Source of the DNA: Eopsaltria australis
Lineage: Eukaryota; Chordata; Aves; Passeriformes; Petroicidae
DNA length: 64,000 nt
Direction of reading: 5' to 3'
Assembly (NCBI GenBank): GCA_034509425.1
Contig: JAVTVJ010000791.1
Coordinates: forward strand, 930,001-994,000
Under the pieces are notes generated by a model. It ran no database searches. It was not told the DNA's origin and saw nothing but the letters and a program-made list of their open reading frames with translations. Of this stretch, positions 39,145-49,780 are shown piece after piece; position 1 is the first letter of the stretch, and each line of letters starts with the position of its first letter. The translations under genes and the position numbers were made by a program.

Positions 39145-39669
39145 TGCCTTTTTTGGGCATCAGTTTCTGGTAGTGAACACCTCTGTAAATCCCTGAAAGT
39201 GAGATTTGTGTTTCTGCTGAACCCAGGGCATTTTCTGTGTAAACTATGCCTTTGTTTTTGAGCTTCCTAACAGGACTTATTAGGCCCCATAGACAGAGCC
39301 TGGAGCTGTCTGTGTGGGGAGTGCTTGGGAAGTGCTTGGGCCATGGGTAGCTAGATAAGTGTCCTTCCTGAGGGACCTGGGCTTTTCTTCCTCCCCGCCG
39401 TGAAGCAGTGAATGAAGATGGTCTCGTCTGTTCTGCAGCGTGTGGCACTGCTGTTGTGGTGCTGGCAAGGGGAGCAGCTCCTTTCCTCAGGTTTCTCTAG
39501 CCTGTTGCAACACACAAACACGGCTGTGAAGACCGAGTGGAGCTGTCCATCTGCTGCAATGCTCAATAGAATCTTGTTTGTGCTACTCCCCGCTTTACCG
39601 GTTCTGTCCCGGATGCATTGTGTGGTGGACAATGAGGAAAAGAGTCTCCCCCTTTTCAGGCCGTAAACA
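39145..39669 (+). mobile_element. Possible endogenous-retrovirus LTR
   Basis: This GC-richer block ends with R/U5-like sequence: GCAATGCTCAATAGAATCTT (a decayed AATAAA signal near 39569), CCGCTTTACCGGTTCTGTCC, and CCGTAAACA with a CA end at about 39669. The left boundary is a guess, no target duplication was found, and the family was not identified. Confidence 0.35.
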
Positions 39670-41420
39670 CCGACATTTACTCCATGCAGTCAATTTTTGG
39701 AGATGGTTCAACACCCTCAGATCCATCAGTTGCCAGGCACCAGGATCACTGGGTGCTGTGGGGCAATAGCCCAGGGCTTACATGGATGTCTTCCAGCTTG
39801 ATGTCTCGGCAGGCATTTTCTGGGACTGCTCAGGGCCCTGGTGCCCTGGCTGAAACAGGTGCTGTATGGGGCCACTGGTGGAAGGTGGCTTTGGCACAGG
39901 GCACCGACAGAGTAAGTCTGTGGTGCTTGGTTTGGGAGTTGCAGCCCTTTCTACAAAAGCACACAGTTGTCTTTGCATGTCAGCTCATCAACACTGCTGG
40001 GGGCAAGTGCCCCCCAAAGCAGAGGGCCAGCGGCTCCCAGAACACCTCCAGGAGGTCATACCTCCAACAACACTCAGGCAGTGAAACCAGGGGCAGGTCA
40101 GCAGCTGGGGAGTGTGCTGGCCCCTAAGAGGACCTGAAGGCACTTGTAAAAGAAGAATATAAAACTATGAAAACTTCAGGAAAAACCTTGGTCTCCCATT
40201 AAAATAGTGCAGCTGGTGTTGCTATATCCACTGCAATGTTTTCTCCTCTTTTCTCCCCCACACACGTTTCCCCTCACATGTCTGCAGCAGCCTGAGGTTG
40301 ATGGGGCCTGTCTGGTGGGATGGGGTACAGCCATGTACTCCTTTGCCAGGATGGGGAGGCCTTCAGGTCCAACCTATGCCTCGTTGCTCATTAGCCCTGA
40401 CCTGGCCTCCTCCAACCTCACTCTGTGCTGACATCTAGAAGCTCTTCTCCAGCCTTTGTTGTTCACTACAATGTTGGAATGGTTGCACTCAATACTTCCT
40501 TCTGCACAGAAGCACAATTTTGTGCTGGTCTTTGTGTACAGCTGTCACTGTACTCGGATGAGGTGATCAGGACTACAACAGAAGCACCATGGCTGCCTGG
40601 TCAGCAGGGAAAGCTCAGCCTGGTGGCAGCCCACCTCTGGGCTGGCCAGACCACATCCTGGTAGAGCATGCCTGAGCAGTCTGTCTGTGAGGTCCTGAGC
40701 AGACTGCAGAGCCTGCATCTTGCTGCTGGCTTTGGCTGTGGCCTGATCCTGTGTTATGGGGCTCAAGGGTGGGGGTGCAGGCTCTCCCTTCCCACTCCAG
40801 GCATGTGTAAGGCAGGCAGGGTGGGGCTTAGATCTGGAAAGAGCAGAGGCACAATCCCATTAGCTTTCATCTCCTGGGCAGGAGATGGGAATGACTTAAA
40901 CCAGACCTCAGCATTCCTCAGGGATGCTCTGGATTTAGCAAAAATGCTCTTCACTGTAAACATCTTCCCAGCATAATCTGGGTGTGTTGCAAGCAGTCTG
41001 GGGAAATTTGTGTGGAACTCTGCTGTAGAAGTACTTTGTGGAGTGTGAAAATAGAGCTTTTCTAGCCAGGAACCTGGCAAGAGCTTCTGAACATATGGGA
41101 ACTCACAGCATCTGCAATCAGTCTGTACTGTCTTTGCATCTCCCAAGTCTTTTCAAGTGTTTGTGTGGCCTTTTATGGGGAGAGATCTGCTGTTTCCATC
41201 TTGTATTTCAAAACCAGTGCTTGCATCCAGAAATGCCATGCTTGGGAGCTTGCTCTGACCTGACAATGGAAAAACTGTATAGTTCACAAAAGCAATGGTA
41301 TTTGATGTGTGGTCTATCCCTTATGTCAGCCCCCAAAAGCCAGATGTCTTCCCTGTCTGCCTTGTCATCAGGAGTGAGAATACAGCAACACTGTCCTTCT
41401 CACTGGAGCAATTGACTGTT
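39670..41420. other. GC-richer block of unclear origin, overlapping chance open frames
   Basis: About 1.7 kb is richer in GC than its surroundings, with many overlapping open frames of 60-147 codons on both strands, none showing a family motif. It adjoins the possible LTR and could be decayed retroviral internal sequence, another repeat, or a remnant pseudogene. I could not identify it. Confidence 0.35.
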
Positions 41421-42734
41421 GCATCATTTTTGAAAAAAGGTGTCAAAAATCCCCCTTTAGATCAATAAAGCAGGAAGACTTGCTGTTTTGAAGTGTAGGC
41501 TGTTAAGTGGCCAAGTATGTCTGTTTGGAGCAATAGAAACTCTTTCCCGGGTTTCTTATACCCAGAGAAATTTCCAGCAATTGCAAAGATCATACAGAAC
41601 TTCTAATGCAGTTTAGTATCACAGGTAATTTCCTTCATTTGTGTATATATTAAAATTATGCCCATTAATTTTATCATGAAACTTTATTATTTATTTATTA
41701 AAATTTATTATGCTGAGACTATGAACTTCACTTTGTGCCAGAATTTTTAATAAGGCACAGAAAAATATCTGCTGTTAATAGTGGGGAAACAATCTGCAGA
41801 TAAAAAGCATTCCAGGGAAGATAATGAAAATGTTCTTCTGTAAGACAACACTTGTCTGCAGTTAAGTTTTATTTCCATCTGCTTTCACTCCCCTGATTGC
41901 TGCTTGCTTTGCCAAACCCAGACTTAAAATGGACTAAGCAACCTGAAGTTAAGCAGCCTCATTAGTCCAGTAGAATTGGCTGTATGTATCATACATGTTT
42001 CATACTGTGATAAATATGCTTTCCTGTCATGTCTCTGGACACAGGTACTGTTGAATGAGCCCAAAATACAAAGTAGTTAATCACAAGATTTTATGCACAA
42101 GACTTTCCGAATTTGAGAAAATTGTCAGGATTTATAGTGAATTGATATGTGATGAATATTTGACACAGTTCAGCAGAACCTTAAAATATATAAGACAGAA
42201 AAGCTACAGCAGACTAAACATCAAGAAATTTCTTCCAGTCTTTTCTCATATGTTTGAAAGTTGACCTAATTATCATGATTACCATAAAAGAAATAGATTA
42301 AAAATGAAAAGGAGGAAGAAAAGGAAAAGGCAAAGGAAAGTGAGAAGGAGGAAGTGAAGGAAAAATGAAAAATAAAACCATTCCTACAATCTCTTTATGT
42401 GGTAGCATGTTCTCACATCCTGGCATATAAAATAATTCTGTATGTGTTTTGTAGATGAAAAAAGAAAAATTGTTGAACTTTGAAATGTTGGAACTGCTCC
42501 AAAGAAATTAACTTTGGTAAAAGACAAACATTCAGACACTTCAGCATCTGTAACGATTTCTCAAGTCTTAATAACAGAGACATGCTCTTTATTAAAAAAA
42601 AATCAAACAATAGCGTTGACTTTCAAATCACATTTTCTACTGGGAAAAATAAAGAATTTAAACTCAGAGCCTTTTTAATGACAAATCCGAATATTTAAAA
42701 GAGATTTTTCTTTTTAGAATAACCATCCAATAAC
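41421..42734. other. Intergenic; polypurine tract only
   Basis: AT-rich unique DNA with a GA-rich purine tract at about 42297-42380 (AGGAGGAAGAAAAGGAAAAG type). No gene seen. Confidence 0.6.
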
Positions 42735-43645
42735 AGTGGACAAGGAGAAGACTGAGGTACTCAACAGCCTTTTTGCCTCAGCCTTCACTGACACCCTCTC
42801 TTTTCACACCCCTCAAGTGGATGGAACTCAGGACAGCATCTGCAGGAGCAAAGTCACACCTGCTGTAAGAGAACATCAGGTTTGCGACAACCTGAGGGAC
42901 TTAAACATACTTGACCATGGGACTTGATGAGGTACATCCCAAAGTCTTCAGGGAATTGGCCAATGTAGTTGCCAAAACTCTCACTGTGATATTTGAGAAG
43001 TCATGGCAGTCAGGTGATGTCCTGGGTGTCTGGAAAAAGGCAAACATGGGACCCATTTTTTAAAAGGGTGATAGGAGCTACCAACCTGTCAGCATCACTT
43101 TTTTGTCTGGGAAGATGATAAAACATCATCCTAGAAGTTGTGCTAAGGCACATGGACAACAGGGATGTGGTTTGAGACAGCCAGCATTGCTTCATCAAGG
43201 GCAAGTCCTGCCTGATCAACCCAGTGATGGAGTGACTCTATCAGTAGGCAAGGGAAAAGCTACAAGTGTAATATATCTGGGCTTCTGTAAAGCCTTTGCC
43301 AGGGTACCCCCCAACATCCTTCTCTCCAAATTGGATTTGATGGATGGACAGTGGATAAGGAGCTGGCTGGATGGTTGCATCCAGAGGGTAGTGGTCAATG
43401 GTTCATTGTCTGTACAGACATCAGTGATGACTGGTGTCCCCCAGGGGTCCCTGCTGGGACCAGAACCGTTTAATATCTTCATTAGTTGCATAGACAGAGA
43501 CCAAGTGCACCCTCAGCAAGTTTGCAAATGACTGTGAGCTGAGAGGTGTGACTGACACGCCTGAGTGATGGGAAGTCATCCAGAGCTCAAGCTGGACAAG
43601 CTTGTGAAGTAGGCCCATGGGAACATATGATTCTATGAGTCTATT
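42735..43645 (+). mobile_element. CR1 LINE with decayed reverse-transcriptase region
   Basis: In the plus sense the translated pieces show CR1 ORF2 reverse-transcriptase blocks in order: EVLNSLFASAFTD, LDEVHPKVFRELA, SGDVLGVWKK, then SVIYLGFCKAFARVPPNILL and GVPQGSLLGPEPFNIFI. These pieces lie in more than one frame with stops and small deletions, so the copy is dead. It ends with TATGATTCTATGAGTCTAT, the CR1 3' end. The 3' part of ORF2 is shortened by an internal deletion before the tail. Confidence 0.93.
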
Positions 43646-43730
43646 ATATTAGACAGATTAAATGCCCCCAGAAATATCTGAGTTCATAGATACCTGCTAC
43701 AAATAACAGGTGGGAAACGGAGTCTGTTCA

Positions 43731-43920
43731 CAGAACCACAAAGTTGCAGAATGGCTGGGATTGGAAGGGACCTCTGGATGTCATCTAGTGTAACATCCTG
43801 TTAGAGCAAGTTCACTTAGAACAGGTTGCATCCAGTCACATTTTGAATATTTCTGGGAAGGGAGACTCCATGGCCTCTCTAAGCAAAATGTTCCATTACT
43901 CTGTCACCCTCACAGTAAAG
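43731..43920 (-). mobile_element. CR1 LINE fragment, reverse orientation
   Basis: Plus-reading blocks CAGAATGGCTGGGATTGGAA, GGACCTCTGGATGTCATCTA, GAACAGGTTGCATCCAGTCA and GGAGACTCCATGGCCTCTCT are the complement of a CR1 3' end subfamily. It stops abruptly where the next CR1 begins. Confidence 0.9.
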
Positions 43921-44180
43921 AATCACAGAATCACAGGATGGCCTGGGTTGGAACAGACCATAGAAATCATCTAATTCCAAGCCTCCTGGTGTGGGCAGGG
44001 ATACTTTTCACCAGCCCAGGTTGCTCAGAGCACCATCCAACCAGACCTTAAACACTTCCAGGGATGGGGCAGCCACAGATCCTCTGAGCAACCTGTTTTA
44101 GTGCCTTACCACCCTCATGGTAAATAATTTTGCCCTAATAACCAATATAAACATACTCTCTTTCAATTTGAAACCACTGA
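43921..44180 (-). mobile_element. Second CR1 LINE fragment, abutting the first
   Basis: It begins with AATCACAGAATCACAGGATG, the complemented CR1 tail, and continues CATAGAAATCATCTAATTCC, TTGCTCAGAGCACCATCCAA, GGGATGGGGCAGCCAC and TGGTAAATAATTT. It has the same orientation as the CR1 at 43731-43920, with no gap, so it probably inserted into that older copy. Confidence 0.92.
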
Positions 44181-44743
44181 TGTGTCAAAGAATCGCATTC
44201 CCCAACTTTGTCAAGTTGGCAGTGAGAGTGTACTAGTGTTTGTGGTGCTCCAGGAGAACAGCTGGAGAAATTAGTAGACTGGAGTTCTCCCTCCCAGGCA
44301 CATGCTTGCCCTAAAGTTTGCTGTTTCTGAGTAGTCACTGTGTGTGGGCAGCACATCTGACACTGCTGTCTGCTGACACATCTGTGCTGAGGCCTTCAAG
44401 TATCACATCACTGACCAAAAGAGTTATTCAGAGCTATTTCTGCATCTGATAGATATCATTGTCTGACTCATGTCTGTAACCATGTTCACACATCTTCTAA
44501 GCTGAGAAATCAGATGTATGCTTGGGCATATTTTTAACATTACAATTTTGAAATGAAGTAGAGATGTCAGGCAAATAGAATTTTCAGCTATTCATATTCT
44601 TCCCGGAAGTGGAATTGTCAGTGACTGAGAGCATTACAGTCCTGATGTAAGCTGATGGTCCTGCACAGTTAGGATCCTGCACTACACGGGATACATGCAT
44701 TTTTCACTGTGCCTTGCAAAAAGCACATGCTTGAGTAGCCACA

Positions 44744-45044
44744 GTTCCAACCCCCCTACCATGGACAGGGGTATCTCTCACTAGAGCAGGTTGATCAGAG
44801 ACTCATCCAACCCTGCCCTGAACACATCCATGGATGGGACATTGACAGCTTCTCTGAGTGCCTGGTTCCAGTGTCTCACCACCCTCACAGAAGATAATTT
44901 CTTCCTAATATCTAACCTAACCCTACTGTCTTTTCACTTTAAAGCCATTACCCCTTGTCCTGTCACTACTTACCCATGTAAAAAGTCCCTCTCCAGCTTT
45001 CTTATAGGCTCCTTTTGGTTCTGGAAGTCTGCTCTCCATTGTAG
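44744..45044 (-). mobile_element. CR1 LINE fragment, reverse orientation
   Basis: Blocks CCATGGACAGGGGTATCTCT, ATCCAACCCTGCCCTGAACA, TTTCTTCCTAATATCTAACC, CCCCTTGTCCTGTCACTA and AAAGTCCCTCTCCAGCTTTC mark complemented CR1. The last ~50 bases of the usual 3' tail are missing on the left side. Confidence 0.9.
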
Positions 45045-45118
45045 GTATCTGCATTTGGGTTGATTTTTGAAAAATTTTCCATGTTTCACCTAATTGCATT
45101 TTTAGGCACTTCTGCTAC

Positions 45119-45172
45119 CTACTATTACTTCTATTACTATTACTTCTATTACTATTACTTCTATTACTATTT
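45119..45172. repeat. Tandem repeat, 15-base unit (TTCTATTACTATTAC)
   Basis: About three and a half copies of the unit, just beyond the CR1 fragment. Confidence 0.85.
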
Positions 45173-45829
45173 TCCATAGTATCTCTTTTAAAACATTTTC
45201 TCTGTCCCATTTGCACATATATCTGTTATTTTGGCAAGGTACTAATATTCTTTTGCACTGTTTTTTACTTACCCTTTACTTATTTGTTTTCTATTTTAAT
45301 TTTTTCTTTTAATCTGGCAGTTTTCTTTCATTTATTTACAAAGTATCTTCTCTTTCCATTAGATTTCTCTCTCTCGCTCTTAATTTCTGAGCTGAGCAGA
45401 AACATGTAGCCCGTACCTTTTGCTGATTATATCAATACATATGAGATGACTACTGGCTGTGGTTTCAGTGGGCCAACAGATAGGGAAATGCAAACCCTCA
45501 GTTGAGATCCATGTGATAAACGCTGGATTGAGATTGCAATAGGAGCAAGAGGCTGGAATATCCAGCAGAGGGAGTAATTTCCTCAGCCAATACCCCTCTG
45601 CTCGGGATTTCTCTGACTCCAGCCTCAAGGAGAGAGCATCAGCGTGCCGGCAGAGGCACGGGAGTAAAGCTTGTGAGATGTGTGGCAAAAAGAGAGAACT
45701 GAAGCACAATATGTAAACTACCTAAACAGAAAGAAAGAACTGTCATGCAATGGCTGTAATTTTTATCTAACTAGCAAAAAATTTGGAGAATTCAGGAGGT
45801 AAGATTCAAAAATAATGATTAGCTGGCAT

Positions 45830-46056
45830 GGCAGTCTAACCCCTGTGGACAACTAAATACTCCACCACTGCTTGCTCACTCCTCACTCCCCATTTTCCTG
45901 GTGGGGAGGAAAATCAGAATAAAAGAAAAGTAAACTTGTGCTATGACATAAGAACAGCTTAATAATTGAAACAAAATAAAAGATTATTACACTACAACTA
46001 GTACTACAAGTACTGCTGCTGCTGCTACTATTACTACTACAAATAATAATCATGAT

Positions 46057-46090
<34 letters not shown>

Positions 46091-46461
46091 TAAAACCCAA
46101 AAGAAGCAAGTGACACAGAATACACAAGGTCTTACCAGCTGCTGACCAATGCCCAGCCCACCCCTCAGCAGCAGTCAGCCCCTCCTGGCCAGCTCTCCCC
46201 AGTTTTCAGCCTGGGCATGATGTTCTGTGGTATGGAACATCCCTTTGGTCTGTTCAGGTCAGCTGTCCTGGCCATGCTCCCTCTTGGTGTTTTGTGTTCA
46301 CTGACAGGGAACAGGACACTGAAAGGCTGACGGTAAGCACTGTTCAGCAACAGCTAAAACATCAGTGTGCTACCAGCATTACTCTCATGCTGAATCCAAA
46401 ACACAGCACGGTACCAGGGACTTAGGAAGAAAATTAACTCTAGGCCAGCCAAACCCCAGCT
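45830..46461 (-). mobile_element. Songbird ERV LTR with internal simple repeats
   Basis: In plus reading it resembles the complement of TGTCCTGG-type LTRs: GTCTAACCCCTGTGGACAAC near the left end, CTTAATAATTGAAAC, the block with GGCATGATGTTCTGTGGTAT, GGAACATCCCTTTGGTCTGT, TCAGCAACAGCTAAAACATC, and at the right AATCCAAAACACAGCACGG and AAGAAAATTAACTCTAGGCC. The minus-strand sense is inferred by comparison with copies that carry poly-A signals. Microsatellites have expanded inside it. Both ends are decayed and no target duplication was found. No coding sequence is attached. Confidence 0.7.
46005..46087. repeat. (GCT/ACT)n and (GA)n microsatellites inside the LTR
   Basis: A trinucleotide run of CTGCTGCTGCTGCTACTATT type at about 46008-46045 is followed by about 15 GA units at 46058-46087. 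Confidence 0.9.
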
Positions 46462-49400
46462 AACTAGAAGTGAGATATTATTCAGAAAACAATTCAGTGG
46501 TGGTGATATTTGTCTTCACGATTGCCACGAATCAAATATTGATGAAGTGATATTAAGTCTGTAATAGGGAAATTTATTTAATTACTGAAACATAATTTAT
46601 CATATCAGTTCATTAAAGTGTAAACTGAAATGCTACCTCTTTTTGCTGAAATGCTTATTAGTTACCAAAAATTTTACCACTAACTATGATAATTATGCAA
46701 ATAAATGATAAAAAACCCAACATATAAAAACTGACCTATGTAATGAGAAATTAATTCACTGGTAGTACCTGGAACTTTTTGAATCTCAATTTGATCAGTA
46801 TGTACTGACCAAGTAGTAAGATAAAAATCTCTGAATGTTTTGCACAATGTTTGTTATTAATGACTCCAAAGATTTTCCCAAGGTAACTTCCTTGGAATGA
46901 ATGGAAAAGTCAAGTTGATTTGTCCATGAGCATCAACATTTTCAAAGCAGCCACTGATTTCTAGGTGTAATGAGCACTAAGAAAGGTGTTGACTGTACTG
47001 AAGTATTTAACTACTGCTTTCTCTCAGTTTTCACTGGAAGCAGACAAGGGTGAATAGAGATGAGACACACATAAAGTGGACTGATCTGAAAAGCAACCCA
47101 GCAATTAAGCTGACCCAAATCAGCTTTTGATGATGTTTGCTGTCCTCCCTCTCTTCCATAATTTACTGAAAATAATAAGGCTGCTGAGCAATGATTCTTT
47201 AGTATCTCTACATTGGGGACAAAATTAATGGACTTGGCTATTATGAGCTGAAAAATAATTATTCGAACTGCTTTTGGAGATATAAGTGTCAAGATTCAAA
47301 AAAGTCAATATTAGAACAATACCAACTTGTCAATGATTCAAATAAAATTTTAATGTATGGATTGCCAGTGTTCTAGAATGCCATTTTAGATCAAAACACA
47401 AGATAAAAGGTAATTATAGAACAATGTGTAATGTTCAAGAAGTGTAAAAAAGTTTATTAACAATAGGGAATACTAAGTCACGACCTAAAATACACCTAGT
47501 GGTGTTCTGGGTAAGTAATCCAATCTGTAATATGTATAGATTGATTGAAACTTGGGCGAAGTAAGGAGGCGTAGCCTTGTTGATCTTTAGGTCATGCCAA
47601 ATGCGAAAGTAGTGTTTACCTAGATTCTTTTCAGGAATAATTTCTTGTCACTGCGATGGGTAGTAAAAGGATATTTTATTTGGTTGGAGAAAGGATTATG
47701 TTGTTTTGATAGCATTTTCTCAATTTATCAAAACCATGTTATAAAGTGTACACAACTATTACTCATTTAATACTTGGAAATACTTCTAGAATTCAACAGA
47801 GATGGAACCTCCCAGAAAATTTATCTGGAAATTATCAACATTGCCTACTTACTTGATGTTTTTGTTCAGTGCCTGCCACCATAGAACTCAGCATGGCTTT
47901 GATCATTAGAAACTACTTTAAGGATATTTGGTATTAAAATTCAAAGGGAGAATACAGAAACATCTTGCTCACCATAATTATTTGGAAAATATTGTGGTAA
48001 TTTCATAGTAGCCACAGTTGAGGCAGGGAGGCATACTGTACTTCATTCCACATCAAAACAGAATGTTTCTCTTAAAAATCTCATCTGAAACTGTGAACCA
48101 TCAGTGAGTAATACAGGTATTGTCATCTAATAAAATAGGAACATTATATCAAGTGATGAACACCTGTGACTTATTTTCACAGTCTGTTGCAGTCTGAAAA
48201 TAAGGCTCAGAATTAGTCGTTTGATAACATTAGCCAAATTTGTATTCTCCTCAGAAAGCAAGGTGATATTAGGTAATGTTTTCCTTAATTTCTTTTGCTG
48301 ACTAGAATAACTATAATCTAGATCTAAACAGAAAATCAAAATTTCAAAAGATAAGGGAAATTGAAGTTGTTAGCAGTTAAAAACAATAAAACTGAAGTAC
48401 TAAGAGATGGCAGAGACTGCAGGCACTGGAAGTCTCAAAAGGATGTGACGATTACCATGAAGATTTCTGCATTATACCATTGGATCTGGACAACATGTAA
48501 CATTCACAAGAGCAAGCTGAAATACTGGCAGAGTGATAACTGGTGGGTGATCCACTAGCTATTTTTTACTTTACCTGCTGTAATTATTTTTATATAGAAT
48601 TAAGGAAGCAATTCTTGTGATTTTTTTTCTTAATATAAATATGGGGTTTAAAAGATGTAATATGAAATTAATATATGAAGGAAGGTTTCTGACAGAGTGA
48701 GTGTTTGGAAGTGTTTTGGCAGCAGGTGTCATTCTTAGGATATTTTTTAGATTTGAGTGAATTTCTTCTTTTTTTTTAATGGAAGAGGGGGAGCAGGTTT
48801 CTGAGGGAGGGTTTGATAGTTTATCTTTGGCTTAGTGATATGATCAGAAAAAAAATCAAACAGTGTTTCAGAAGGCTGCTCTTGTTTAAAAATAGATACA
48901 AACAGACTGTGGAGAGCATCCCAATACCATGATGTAAATGGCTTAGGTATATATGAGGACAAGATCAAGACAGAGACTTTATTCAGACATGTAGCTATAC
49001 TTACTTACTTCATCTTCATCCACAGGGATATTTTGACAAAAATGAATGAATTTTCACTAATTTTTGATCCTCAAAAAGCATCTTCTGCAGTCTCACTGGA
49101 AGGGAAAATAGTGTATGTTGGACAAGACTGCTAATGCAAAAAGCATATATTCAACTTCTGTATATTTTCAAGAGGAAATAAAAATCTGTGGTTTGTGAAA
49201 GGATTAACACCTTGTTTTTACCCCTTTCCTCCTCTGGGAATTAATAACATATTGTTTATTAAATACTTGTGGCAGGCTTCAAGGGGTAGCAGAATCTACT
49301 GAGAGAAATGGGAAAACCTACTATTTATAATTAGGTCTTCCCAAGTGCAACAAGCACTAGTAAAAGCTGGTGTTTTCAGAGATGTTATTTCCCTATTAAA

Positions 49401-49613
49401 CTTTCCTGAAGAGCTTTCTTTGCTCTGTCAAGCGTTATTCTAGATAGTTACCTAAGGTGTATTTAGTGGCTTTGGTTAGAGTTTCTGTAGTCATCATTTA
49501 TATTTGGTATAATTAGCTGTCAGCTCAACACCAGTAGTATTTACCTTGAGAAGAACTTGTAGTAGCTTAAAAACAAGAAGATGTATGTTATTTCTTGCTT
49601 TGTATCATACAGC
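46462..49613. other. Intergenic, with one unexplained CpG-bearing patch
   Basis: AT-rich unique DNA with no gene recognised. The stretch 47438-47647 differs from its surroundings and is described separately. Confidence 0.6.
47438..47647 (-). other. Unidentified 70-codon open stretch with local CpGs
   Basis: On the minus strand a frame is open between a stop at 47650-47648 and a TGA at 47437-47435, with no ATG near its beginning. Its translation includes KHYFRIWHDLKIN, PPYFAQVSINLYILQIG and CILGRDLVFP, a plausible protein-like composition. At least five CpG sites occur within about 180 bases of otherwise CpG-poor DNA. I do not recognise the family. It could be a decayed insertion (viral, retroelement or processed gene), a conserved non-coding element, or chance. 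Confidence 0.25.
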
Positions 49614-49780
49614 CATAGAATCATTACTAAGGTTGGAGAAGACATCCAAGATCATTGAGTCCAACTTTTGACTGAACACCACCATCAAATAGCACCAAGT
49701 GCTATGTGGGCACTCCACCGCTTCCCTGGGCAGCCCAGTTCATGCCCTCGACAAACCTTTCAGTGAAGAAATTATTCCTG
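49614..49780 (-). mobile_element. CR1 LINE, short fragment, reverse orientation
   Basis: Blocks CATAGAATCATTACTAAGG, GATCATTGAGTCCAACTTTT, CTATGTGGGCACTCCACCGC and CTTTCAGTGAAGAAATTATT are the complement of a CR1 3' end. Only about 167 bases remain. Confidence 0.9.

Noticed and set aside
43103..43531. 142-codon frame resembling a reverse transcriptase
   Set aside because: It is a real similarity but part of a dead CR1 LINE with frameshifts and stops, so it is annotated as a mobile element and not as a gene.
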